A stretch of DNA of 64,000 nucleotides, taken from assembly GCA_964019655.1 (NCBI GenBank), contig CAXHTR010000007.1, positions 645,308 through 709,307 on the forward strand, given 5' to 3'. A program made the translations under genes and the position numbers. Positions 56,401 through 64,000 of this stretch are shown here, piece after piece. The notes under the pieces were generated by a model that worked only from the letters and a program-made list of their open reading frames with translations, did not search any database and was not told where the DNA came from. The DNA comes from Perkinsela sp. pyNocScin1 (taxonomy: Eukaryota > Euglenozoa > Kinetoplastea > Prokinetoplastida > Perkinselidae). The first letter of the stretch is position 1; each line of letters starts with the position of its first letter.

Positions 56401-57961
56401 GGGCGTCAAACGCCTTGCGCGTCTCTTCTGGGAGCTTTGCTGAGTCTGGGTACACGCCAGCGTTCTTGAACGGGGCATCGAGCGCCATTCGTTGGTTATA
56501 CCCCTCAATGTCTGTGGCGATGCGGAGCTGTAGAAACACTTTGTCGCCGACGTAGCGTATTTTGATCTTTGGGTGGCCAACGCTGCAGATGCGCTTGCCG
56601 AGGGCGACGAGCGCCTCGGCGGATGGTGCCATGTCTGCAAATAGCTTATCGTCCAGGGAGACCTCAGATCCGTCTGCTGGGAGCACGGGAACGATCGACT
56701 CCATTATCGTTTGGATCGCGCGGGCTGGCATTTGCTTAATGTAGTTCGTGCCGTGGGTCCGTGGCATCAGGTGTGACTTCATGAGCTGCTCAGCGAGGAC
56801 CATTTTCAGCGACGACGGCTGACTGGTCGCTGAAGCGAGGCCCGGGCCCTGTCCACGGCGAATAAAGTACTTGCTCTGTCGCGTTTCAAAAGCGATGCGC
56901 GGCGAATTCAGCGACGAGAGCTTGCGGGCGAGCATTGGGATCTGCTGTATCTCTTGCGGAAGCTGGGCCTTGACGTGCGTGTCAAAATCAACCGCAGAGC
57001 CGTCAGCCGGCAGTAGGTCGTAGATAAGGCCGAGTGCGCGAGGCAGCTGGGCGTAGACGCGCTTTTTCTCGTGCTCTGCGTCGAGTGACATGACGCGCTG
57101 GCGCTCTGGGTCTATGGGCTGCAGAGATACTTCCGTGTTTTTATTCGCTTTAAGGCCAAGACCGCCTTGCATTTGGAATGCCATGAAAGCGTACTCCGGG
57201 AGGCGGTCACGCTGACCCGCGAGAATCAGCAAGGAAGCCAGGTGTGGGGTGCGCACGTTGAACACGCCGATAGGCACCACGTTCGATGCAATAGATGTGA
57301 TGATAGACGCTGTCGCTGGATTTGCTTCATCGGTGAGTAGAAGAGGAAAGTAGACTTTGAGGAAGTCGATAAACCTATGGAAGCCTAACTTTGTCATAAG
57401 TGACCGGACATCTTTCTGTATGCTCGCGTTTAGGTCAGTGACACGCATATATTCGGATCTTACAACGCCTTTTAAACGCTGCTCCTGTATCGATTGAATG
57501 ATGCTTCGTAAAGCGTCCAGGGGTATTCTGTGTGTGACGGTTGCCTTTGCATCTTCCACTGTGCTTTTGTCGACAACGAAAAACTTCACTTGCCTACGCA
57601 GAAACTCTCGCAGGCTTCCATACTCGGTCAAAATGCATTCCATATGCACTGGGATTAGAATTGACTTTTGATTGGTTTCAAGGTCCGCGATCTTCACTTT
57701 GTCACGAGAAGTTAGAATGTGCCACGATAGGATATGCAGTGCTTGAAAGCATGGATGTGTGGAGTCTTTCACAGCAAACTGATACCCGCCGGTAGTTTTC
57801 TCCGGGCTTGATGTCTTCGCCGCTGCACCAAGTCTCGTACTACATAAGCTGAAAGGGCGCCCATACGCTGCATGCAACGATCCGGATATCGGCTTCACTC
57901 GGCGATACACACAGCGCATCAACCTCCGAAACGTAATAGAAGAAAAACTTATGCTCGGCAT
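53423..57961 (-). CDS. Giant predicted mitochondrial protein with repeated domains, 1512 aa
   Basis: Not recognised by name. The N-terminus (SITFRRLMRCVYRRVKPIS) is strongly basic and looks like a mitochondrial presequence. The body is built of at least five diverged units of about 60-75 residues: each starts LP-x-x-G-x-x-V/A, then a helical stretch, then a line like L-x-x-H-P-x-x-I-x-V. Examples: LLPADGSAVDFDTHV (about 320), VLPADGSEVSLDDKL (about 435), ALPANGSAVELTYAQ (about 535), CLPTTGEAKVNTVI (about 1045) and LLPPTGKVRSMDEL (about 1250). The pattern suggests repeated small helical (winged-helix-like) domains, as in large RNA-binding or assembly factors of kinetoplastid mitochondria. That role is inference. 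Confidence 0.6.
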   Translation of the reverse strand: MPSISFSSITFRRLMRCVYRRVKPISGSLHAAYGRPFSLCSTRLGAAAKTSSPEKTTGGYQFAVKDSTHPCFQALHILSWHILTSRDKVKIADLETNQKSILIPVHMECILTEYGSLREFLRRQVKFFVVDKSTVEDAKATVTHRIPLDALRSIIQSIQEQRLKGVVRSEYMRVTDLNASIQKDVRSLMTKLGFHRFIDFLKVYFPLLLTDEANPATASIITSIASNVVPIGVFNVRTPHLASLLILAGQRDRLPEYAFMAFQMQGGLGLKANKNTEVSLQPIDPERQRVMSLDAEHEKKRVYAQLPRALGLIYDLLPADGSAVDFDTHVKAQLPQEIQQIPMLARKLSSLNSPRIAFETRQSKYFIRRGQGPGLASATSQPSSLKMVLAEQLMKSHLMPRTHGTNYIKQMPARAIQTIMESIVPVLPADGSEVSLDDKLFADMAPSAEALVALGKRICSVGHPKIKIRYVGDKVFLQLRIATDIEGYNQRMALDAPFKNAGVYPDSAKLPEETRKAFDALRNALPANGSAVELTYAQELVREYADAWPANVGKKLANHPGVNVNFDTMRGKYMVSRVEMVHEIVKDDSKTSPTSAETAQDHAGLSLDIPEIFTNLWENVPKEWVRVSALEDCIKGHCIDLSNKKHFLRVALHLRSYFDFDIVSLDPKLYAPEDKREQYMRPFDIIIRRREVDPPEFYLAHKAQRKPDGAPLEIPPIKQFTHDIELILRLAFAIPGDFMPLPRALGQLPPRVLADLNNNDTPPEELITQYPYFFDVRVGGTGKRTTVPGEGTLVRSRLGPRKERAKLTDDARIEANIKRVLRLLVGVVADLGRAAGGCLIEDIPLALSKEEAREIPKNLEGFFLKHPDYFTVSDDSAMVSVPEDALLKLKGESDTAADVTFKMHDKKGFVKEVSNTVVSLYAMQPSEAITDDDVNFKTIEWMHANPKKVQELKRKMVKYKPLRRSAIAEFLYHISEVIPERKAERRALDKIRGLNSDVNKYNDELTLIKHIVDCLPTTGEAKVNTVIHKLMDSDAVQVLPPNLKDFFEYYADEISCRVDDAGMWLGRPKALQGAKDEYQKSMRNMEYDYKDNPYRSSDSLLNPMEYSFPIPPPSDEGSVLVFSMPPFSLIRDTDLEHQLPRRLKFIAMSTHLLKRHPTMLETQPSKKARWPHIVRHTDLEIPIDRSRKPVFKTVSLDVERRWVAQICRLLPPTGKVRSMDELRGRTHPDLRAFITDEKELPILKAYPDVIRVEISDSFKSEVDAPVKYKIRRNQRLVALAEGRRNWALVMYAINALNVKHVMHLEAKKDAAASDISITFADYIKEVPVTIKKAMNNDEIFDVISRCVYVTVGPPSEKDDGLKPEDRPSEKDTDYQKLQKQHLAKRLRLRYGLQRDTLSGELRKRWQSTQSGGISLDDFEFEEHGDVKKEALENTYNVIKVLCGNDLTATMSVDASAIGNVLPSNTNRIIRATYGGFLDFIRSFPSHFEIIKQRSNPPLYNVRVIRRPGEMKQ

Positions 57962-58371
57962 ACAAAGGCTTTAAATTTACTGTCCAGAGTTCTGCATTCT
58001 GTCCTGTAATCGAAAGCTTGCTAAACAGTTTGTAAAGTGTACGCTGGGAATGCGGTTATAGTCTTAGATACGAAAATATCACACAGCAAGCCAACTCTTT
58101 TCGGAATCAAGATACACAAAAGTACTCATACTTTCACTCCACCTCTATTTTTACTAAATTCAGCCCTGCTCCTATATAACTAAGCGCTTCATTTAGTTCT
58201 TTAGATTTTTCAAGCACTACGCTCCCGTATGGGAAGTATGTACTCATCTCCTATGCCCCGTCAGCATCATATAAATAAAAATGATCATATCAGCTAAACA
58301 CAAATCAGGCACTTCCCTACTCTCACCCTTCACACTCAATCATCTCTCTCAATCTCTATCAAATCGATCAA
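57962..58371. other. Intergenic, 410 bp, downstream of eEF2
   Basis: No gene. The plus strand next to the eEF2 stop is C/T-rich (58310-58365, 'ctctctcaatctctatc'), so the eEF2 mRNA 3' UTR would be purine-rich. Upstream of the giant gene there is no clear splice acceptor by eye. Confidence 0.5.
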
Positions 58372-60906
58372 TTAAAGTTTGTCCATGTACTCGGTGATTG
58401 CTGGGATTTCCTGCTTGAGTCCCTTTCGCTTGCGGATGTTGCAGGCGGTCTGTCCGGCCATTGAGGTGGCATCGAGCGGGTTGCCTGGGTAGATCTCCCA
58501 GTGGTCGAAGCAGCACTGCGGGAAGGCCTGACCGGCGGTGTTCGCGCGGAGGTCGGCGGTGAGGCCGAAGGACTCAGAGACTGGCAGGTACGCCTTGACG
58601 TTGTAGATTGGCGTGCCTGGGCGGTTCTCCTCGCCGATCATGACACCACGGCGGCGGTTGAGGACGCCGTAGATGCCTCCCATCGCGTTCTCGATGGTCT
58701 GGATGTCGAGCAAGAAGACGGGCTCCATGAGACGTGGCTCGGCGGAGAGGCAGCACGCGTAGAAGACACGGCGGGCCGTCGGGATGATCTGACCACCACC
58801 ACGGTGGATGGCGTCGGCGTGCATCGTGATATCCTCGATGTTGATGCGTACACCACGCATGTTCTCGCCGCACATGACACCCTCCTTCGTCGCCCACTGC
58901 CACGCGGCGGTGAACGAGTCTTTGAGCTCAAGCATGTTCTGGATACCCTTGGTGGCATCGACGACGATGTTCGGGCCGCGGCCGTCTGGTCCATAGCACC
59001 AGATCTTGCGCGAGTCAGTGGCGTCCCAGTCGTATTTGTCGACGAGGAGCTTGCCGCGGATCTTGAAGTCGGTATCGGCTCCGGCCTTGCCGTCCTCGAT
59101 GTCGACGCAGAGCTCTTCGGTGAGTGGGAGACCCTTGCAGAAGAGACGGTTGTGCTTGTTGGGACTCTTGGAGAGGCACTGCTCACTGACCTGCGTGACG
59201 GTCTCACGGTAGGAGACGACTGGCTCAGAGATCTTGAGCTTGGCGCCGTTCATGAAGTCCTCCTGGAGATCCTTGAGGCAGATCTCAAGGTGGAGCTCTC
59301 CGGCACCGGCGATGATGTGCTCACCAGACTCCTCGATGCTGCACTGCACGAGCGGGTCGGACTTGGCGAGGCGCTTGAGACCCTCGACGAGCTTGGGAAG
59401 GTCGGCGGCGTCTGTGGCCTCGACGGCGACACGCACGACGGGGGAAACGCTGTATTTCATGTCCTTGAGAGCGTGGCAGCCATCCTCCTCCTCGTCGGTG
59501 ATGGTCGCGGTCTTGACGATGAACTGGTCAACGCCGACGAGACCGACGACGTTACCGCACGGGATGTCTTCAATCGACTCCTGGTAGCGTCCCATCATGA
59601 GCACAGTGCGCTGGATAGCCTTCTTCTCGTAGAGATCCTTCTTGCTGCCCTGGACGTAGTTCGGGCCCATGATACGGCACTTCTGGCCGGTGCGGACTTT
59701 GCCTGAGAAGACACGGCCGAAAGCGAAGAAGCGGCCTTTGTCAGCTGTCGGCACCATCTTGCTGATGTACAGAACAAGCGGTCCGTTCGGGTTGCAGTCG
59801 CGGATGGACTGGCAGTACTTGTCGTCCGTTGGTCCGTTGTAAAGCATTTCACCACGGTACTTCTGGGCCTTGGCCGGGGATGGGAGCTTCGTGACAATCA
59901 TCTGAAGCAGGGCATCAGCGGCTGGAAGGAACTTCTGCATGACAGTCTTGAGCATGCGCTTCGGCGTCTGCTCGCGCTCCTGCGAGGAGAGGTGAATCTT
60001 AAGAGACACGAGCATCTTGTCGACCTTCTCCTTCTTCTCGTTCATGACGGCGTCAAAGAGCTGGTAGATTGGGTCCAGGCAGAACTGGCAGAATGCGCGC
60101 TTCAGGCGCTCACCACCCTCGGTCTGATCAGCGGACTTAACCCAGCGCTTACCCTTGGCGTCGAAGTACGTGTCACCCCAAAGGCGCTCAAGCATCTTCT
60201 CTTCCGGGACACCGAATTTAGCGGCGTACATCTTCGCGAACTGCGGGAGAGTGAATGCCCAGCCCATAAGACCGCTTCCGAAGGCAACAGTTCCCTTCTC
60301 TGGGTAGACCTGGAGGTCTCCCATGACTGGGTCGTTGTACGTGGCGATGACGACGTTGACGTTCTGCAGGGTCTTGAAGAATCCCTGGTAAGCTTCCTCT
60401 GGGTCGAGCTGGAGCTCAAGGAGAGCGCGGTCAACTTTGTTAACCATCACAACTGGGCGGATACGCTCAGCGAGGGCCTGACGCAAGACAGTCTCGGTCT
60501 GGACACAGACACCTTCGACGCAGTCAACAACGACGAGGGCACCGTCAGTAACACGGAGGGCAGCAGTGACTTCAGAGCTGAAATCGACGTGTCCGGGTGA
60601 ATCGATAAGATTGACGAGGTAGTCGCGCTCCTTGTCATCAAGGGATGGGATGGCTTCCTTTGTTACGTGGTAATACATGGAAATAGCCGTGGACTTAATA
60701 GTAATACCTCGGTTCTTCTCATCCTCACGGGTATCGAGAATGCGCTCGTCTCCTGCTTTCTGCACGGCGATAATACCTGCTGCGGCAACAAGAGAGTCAG
60801 AAAGAGTGGATTTGCCGTGATCGACGTGCGCAATGACGGACATGTTACGGACCTGCGTGGGGCGGTCCATAATCTCACGGACTTCGTCGACTGTAAAATT
60901 GACCAT
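58372..60906 (-). CDS. eEF2: Translation elongation factor eEF2
   Basis: The GTPase that moves the ribosome along mRNA. 844 aa, the usual eukaryotic length, starting [17 protein letters not shown]1 [12 protein letters not shown], the threonine of the switch I region in [17 protein letters not shown]3 DSPGHVDF, G4 NKVDRAL. The diphthamide loop is [20 protein letters not shown], with the modified histidine in A-I-H-R-G-G-G-Q. It ends in an E-Y-M-D-K-L terminus typical of eEF2. Codon use is the most biased in the window, as expected for a very highly expressed gene. Single copy here. Confidence 0.98.
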   Translation of the reverse strand: MVNFTVDEVREIMDRPTQVRNMSVIAHVDHGKSTLSDSLVAAAGIIAVQKAGDERILDTREDEKNRGITIKSTAISMYYHVTKEAIPSLDDKERDYLVNLIDSPGHVDFSSEVTAALRVTDGALVVVDCVEGVCVQTETVLRQALAERIRPVVMVNKVDRALLELQLDPEEAYQGFFKTLQNVNVVIATYNDPVMGDLQVYPEKGTVAFGSGLMGWAFTLPQFAKMYAAKFGVPEEKMLERLWGDTYFDAKGKRWVKSADQTEGGERLKRAFCQFCLDPIYQLFDAVMNEKKEKVDKMLVSLKIHLSSQEREQTPKRMLKTVMQKFLPAADALLQMIVTKLPSPAKAQKYRGEMLYNGPTDDKYCQSIRDCNPNGPLVLYISKMVPTADKGRFFAFGRVFSGKVRTGQKCRIMGPNYVQGSKKDLYEKKAIQRTVLMMGRYQESIEDIPCGNVVGLVGVDQFIVKTATITDEEEDGCHALKDMKYSVSPVVRVAVEATDAADLPKLVEGLKRLAKSDPLVQCSIEESGEHIIAGAGELHLEICLKDLQEDFMNGAKLKISEPVVSYRETVTQVSEQCLSKSPNKHNRLFCKGLPLTEELCVDIEDGKAGADTDFKIRGKLLVDKYDWDATDSRKIWCYGPDGRGPNIVVDATKGIQNMLELKDSFTAAWQWATKEGVMCGENMRGVRINIEDITMHADAIHRGGGQIIPTARRVFYACCLSAEPRLMEPVFLLDIQTIENAMGGIYGVLNRRRGVMIGEENRPGTPIYNVKAYLPVSESFGLTADLRANTAGQAFPQCCFDHWEIYPGNPLDATSMAGQTACNIRKRKGLKQEIPAITEYMDKL

Positions 60907-60921
60907 TGTCTTTGAAGATAA

Positions 60922-60962
60922 CTCTTAGAAAAATAAAAGTAGGAATTGAGGGAAAAACTAGG
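60922..60962 (-). promoter_or_regulatory. Possible trans-splice acceptor of eEF2
   Basis: On the minus strand a pyrimidine-rich tract (TTTTTCCCTCAATTCC, then CTTTTATTTTTCTAAG) ends in AG at 60925-60924, about 18 bp before the eEF2 ATG. A short 5' UTR after a long pyrimidine tract is what a trans-splicing organism would show for a strong gene. Read by eye only. Confidence 0.35.
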
Positions 60963-61062
60963 AAATTTACCGGGTATGCAGCATGAGCGCGAGTTCATTT
61001 TGCCTGCGATAGTGAAGTTTGTTGGAGCACACGCAAAGCGTCACAAGGTTATGAGCAGCAGG

Positions 61063-61605
61063 TTAATAACTCACAGTGCAGTTGGTTAAATCAAGTTTAA
61101 GTCTGAAGGCATCTTCACCACCCATGTAATAATTCACAAGTCTTTTTTCACGCATAAATCCGAGATTCTCGTATAGTCGCAGAGCACCTTTATTCTCTAC
61201 TGGGGTTTCTAAAAAAGCGTAGCTGCATCCAGCTTTTTGCATTTCAACTAGAGTGCGCTTTACAAGCTCTGTCCCAATGCCACAGTAGCGGTAAGTATTA
61301 TCGACTGCAAGCATGGCTATGTACCCTCTCAAAGGTGAATCGTCTGATTTGCGATCTACTTTGCTGACGATACAAGCGACAATGCTACTGTTCTCCTTTT
61401 CGCTCGGATCGTATTTTTTGTTATCGTCAGAACAAAGAAAGCATAGCTCTGGCCACTGTGTTAAGAAATAGCGGTAAGTGATAATGCTGTACGGCTCTGT
61501 AAGGTCACTAGAAATCAAACGAATGATGGAGGAAGTCTCTTCATCACTGGCAGAGTACGCTTTGTACTGAAGATCTCTTTTTACCAGGGTTTCTGCATCA
61601 CTCAT
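61063..61605 (-). CDS. NAA30: N-terminal acetyltransferase NatC catalytic subunit (Naa30-like)
   Basis: Acetylates N-termini starting Met followed by a hydrophobic residue, working with Naa35 and Naa38 in other eukaryotes. Naa30 landmarks: YRYFLTQWPELCFLC, then GYIAMLAVDNTYRYCGIGTE (acetyl-CoA loop R-Y-x-G-x-G-T), LETPVENKGALRLYENLGF and KRLVNYYMGGEDAFRLKLDL at the end. An insert of about 15 residues (NKKYDPSEKENSS) sits between the first two blocks. ATG at 61605; 180 aa. AT-rich compared with eEF2, which follows at 156 bp. Confidence 0.92.
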   Translation of the reverse strand: MSDAETLVKRDLQYKAYSASDEETSSIIRLISSDLTEPYSIITYRYFLTQWPELCFLCSDDNKKYDPSEKENSSIVACIVSKVDRKSDDSPLRGYIAMLAVDNTYRYCGIGTELVKRTLVEMQKAGCSYAFLETPVENKGALRLYENLGFMREKRLVNYYMGGEDAFRLKLDLTNCTVSY

Positions 61606-64000
61606 AGGCTAAGATATTAATGAAGTGAAAACATAAGAGTAATGAGGAATTTGCTAATGTATCGGACGAATTTCTTTTCAGTAACTTAGAGACTACATAC
61701 AGATGCGCATGATCAACAACCTCTGTTGAAAAGGAAAAAATAGAACTGGATGTATACCCCATCATACTGAGCGACCAATTGAAAATTTTCCTATTAGACA
61801 TTGTGCTTGATGGTTTCATTAAAAGCAGAACAGCTTTATCTCTTCTTGAATCAAAGAAATCTTCTACTATGTACATTCGCGCATAGAGTATTGTATTCCG
61901 TTTATCATACTTCAGTTACCCAAAAGATGTAGCGCGAGGTTTCATATCGCTTAAAGTGGCTAGAGTCTAACGTTATGAAGAGGCTTAATTTATTGACTCG
62001 TAAATCTCAGATTTCGGATGCACGTAGAATTAATGCGAAGAAAATTTTACTTTGGAGTAAGGCAGCCCTGGAGCGAATTTTTCACCCGTCACCCAAAGCT
62101 CTGGGTGATGATAGTGTTCATTACCCAATGGACACAGAAACGGACTTTACAACGCCGACTTTTGGTATCATAATTTATAATTATGATAAGCCCAAGTGAG
62201 AAAGTACGTGAAAAATCGGGAAAATTTTGGGGTGACGGTCTCTGTCGGGAAGTTCGCTGTTACCCTGTTTGGGTGAATTACCCCGTTCAGTCCAGGGCTG
62301 GAGTAAGGCCTTTGAATGTTTACATGCACGAAGTGTTAAGCCTGGATTTCATATGGTACGTCGTTAAAAAGTTCGCAGCCTCGGGGGAAGAACCTTATCA
62401 CATTGATTAATAAATTAAGAGAGTGGAGTACAGCGCCGCAGTAAATTTGAATAGCGCCGAAAGACATTTATGCCAACCGCAAAATCTTTTTCCACTAAGT
62501 CCCAGCAGTACAATCGCCCTTCATCACCATCTACCGCAAATTCAATTAATTCATGAGGGGACACGAGCTGAATCGACAGCTTTTCAGCTTGTGCGCGTTA
62601 TGTCGACACGATTTGAAATTGCAATCATATTATTGTCGCATTGCACACTGCTTTCAGCACTAAAAGAGCCGAGATCTGCTACACAAGTGCGATATTTTAT
62701 TTTCATCGAGAAAGTGGTGATTTTTTTAGAGCACGACTTCTGCTGAATAGGAACGACGACATGTCGGGCTCAAAAGTATGTCAATGACTGCAATGTACGA
62801 TGAGTTTACAAAAGGTTGCATGCGCATTAATCATCTCATTTACAATGATTATGAGAGTGATGAAATCCTCGATAAAATTAACCTCATCTGTGTGATGCGT
62901 TGATTCACATGAAATTCCTCCGAGAGAAAATATCAATTGGTGTATCCTAGTTTCGTCTGAGTGCGTGCTCAAGGGTTCCCATGAATATCAAACTTTAAGC
63001 GCTAGAAAGATTCCTGCAGAAAGTGGGATTAAAATAAAACTCAAGCGATGCATAAGAATCCGCGTTGACGCTCTGCTAAGTAAGAAAAAATTCCCTCTGA
63101 GCTTCTTATTCTTATTTCAATCCTTGTGCGCCATCAGTAGAAAGCCCGAGTTTTCATTTTAAATTGTCACAATCTAGATGCTTGTGAAGTTTCTAATGAT
63201 TCGGTTAGCTTTCATGCAATTTCTCTCGACATCTTATTCTCTCGACCCTCATTCAAGGGACAACGTGAATCAAGTGAGTACAGTTTTCATTCCACATACG
63301 CTAAGTTTAACAGGGTAGGAATTCAAGGTATATTTCAAGGGAACTTACGGGATAAGACTCGAAAGAAACCCGCGGGAGGAATATAATCTACATTCCCAGC
63401 TGTACTCCTTGTTGGCGACTCTTTAAGTCTATCTGCACAGGTCTTCTGAGTGGTGATAAACTGCTATTTCAATAGAAATACGCATTTATTCCAACGCGTA
63501 TGCCCTCAAAGATAGCGCATTGTTTTCATTGGTTGTGCAACAGTCACAATATGTTGAGCTACAGCAAGGGTTCACTAGCGCTTTAAAACGCCACTAGATA
63601 TAATATACCAGGTGATTTGCTTCCCCGAATCCTGATGATACTGCCCCCTGAGGTTTGCAGTGTGTGCTTGTTTACATGCACTTTTCAATTAGAGAATTAT
63701 GATTAAGCCCAAACATTCGTTGAGTAAAAATCAAATTCACAAGCCCTAGAGGCTACAACGACACACGAAAATGAGGCGCCAGCAATTATAGAGAAACTAC
63801 AATCTTCCTCCATTTTTAGAGAGAAATAAGCCCATCAGTCTCAGAATGTGCCCATCTCAATGCTAGGTTACAAACTGTCAAAGCTAGCTAATGTTTTCAT
63901 GTCAGTATTAATCCAACTCGCAGCTCTAGCTCCTACCCGACGGAAGAAATATAACAATTTGAGTGCCATGCACACAAGAATTACCCTCGTTATCGTACTT
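61606..64000. other. 2.4 kb without a convincing gene
   Basis: Only short unsupported ORFs on both strands. A hairpin TCACCCA-loop-TGGGTGA occurs at 62089-62108. No tRNA, snoRNA or repeat was recognised. It could be a 3' end of the gene cluster or a region between transcription units. Confidence 0.5.

Noticed and set aside
61598-61876. 92-codon minus-strand frame upstream of Naa30
   Set aside because: No recognisable motif, a composition like intergenic sequence, and it overlaps the Naa30 start.
62423-62746. 107-codon plus-strand frame near the right end
   Set aside because: No motif, low support, and it lies in a region of similarly sized random frames.

Overview
This window is nuclear DNA from a kinetoplastid-type protist. 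It has about 40 intronless genes, packed a few hundred bases apart and almost all read from the minus strand, as in a polycistronic unit transcribed right to left. Several genes point the same way: mitochondrial HslU, a bS18m-like mitoribosomal protein, a GT11 fucosyltransferase of the kind known as a mitochondrial enzyme in trypanosomes, and three tandem proteins built of ArdC-N-like repeats, the domain found in the kinetoplast DNA-binding Tc38/p38 proteins. There is no sign of bacterial gene organisation. A deep-branching kinetoplastid (Perkinsela or bodonid type) is my best guess. This is inference; no rRNA or spliced-leader gene is present to confirm it.

Layout. From 0 to 51 kb the window is dominated by one multigene family: 26 loci of leucine-rich repeat (LRR) proteins (21 apparently intact or cut by the window edge, 5 damaged or truncated) plus one 3' scrap. 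Each has a short hydrophobic leader, a conserved N-terminal cap that often carries a W-x-G-V-x-C-D box, and a run of 23-residue repeats. All but one are on the minus strand. Single-copy genes sit in islands inside the array: Naa20 (8.5-9.0 kb), the three ArdC-N-repeat genes (9.3-13.0 kb), a mitochondrial island with ferredoxin, bS18m, an unknown protein and GT11 (15.1-18.3 kb), a block with HslU, a Use1-like SNARE and a CMP-kinase-like protein (40.9-45.8 kb), and eRF3 with two unknown proteins (47.5-50.7 kb). From 51 kb to 61.6 kb the DNA is conventional housekeeping sequence: poly(A) polymerase, a 1512-residue predicted mitochondrial repeat protein, eEF2 and Naa30. The last 2.4 kb shows no convincing gene.

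Non-coding and mobile content: a 483-bp element with perfect 29-bp terminal inverted repeats and an internal 20-odd-bp minisatellite (25.6-26.1 kb); a decayed hAT/ZBED5-type transposon region with a PHD-finger fragment (34.8-37.2 kb); three tandem box C/D snoRNA candidates whose guide matches a conserved LSU rRNA segment (45.9-46.3 kb); and a duplicated 3' LRR end with its flank (3.6-3.9 and 5.5-5.8 kb).

How it fits together: the LRR array looks like a diversifying family of probably secreted or surface proteins, with pseudogenes that could act as sequence donors. The single-copy genes mostly serve translation (eEF2, eRF3), mRNA 3'-end formation, N-terminal acetylation and the mitochondrion/kinetoplast. 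All functions are read from sequence alone; no search could be run.
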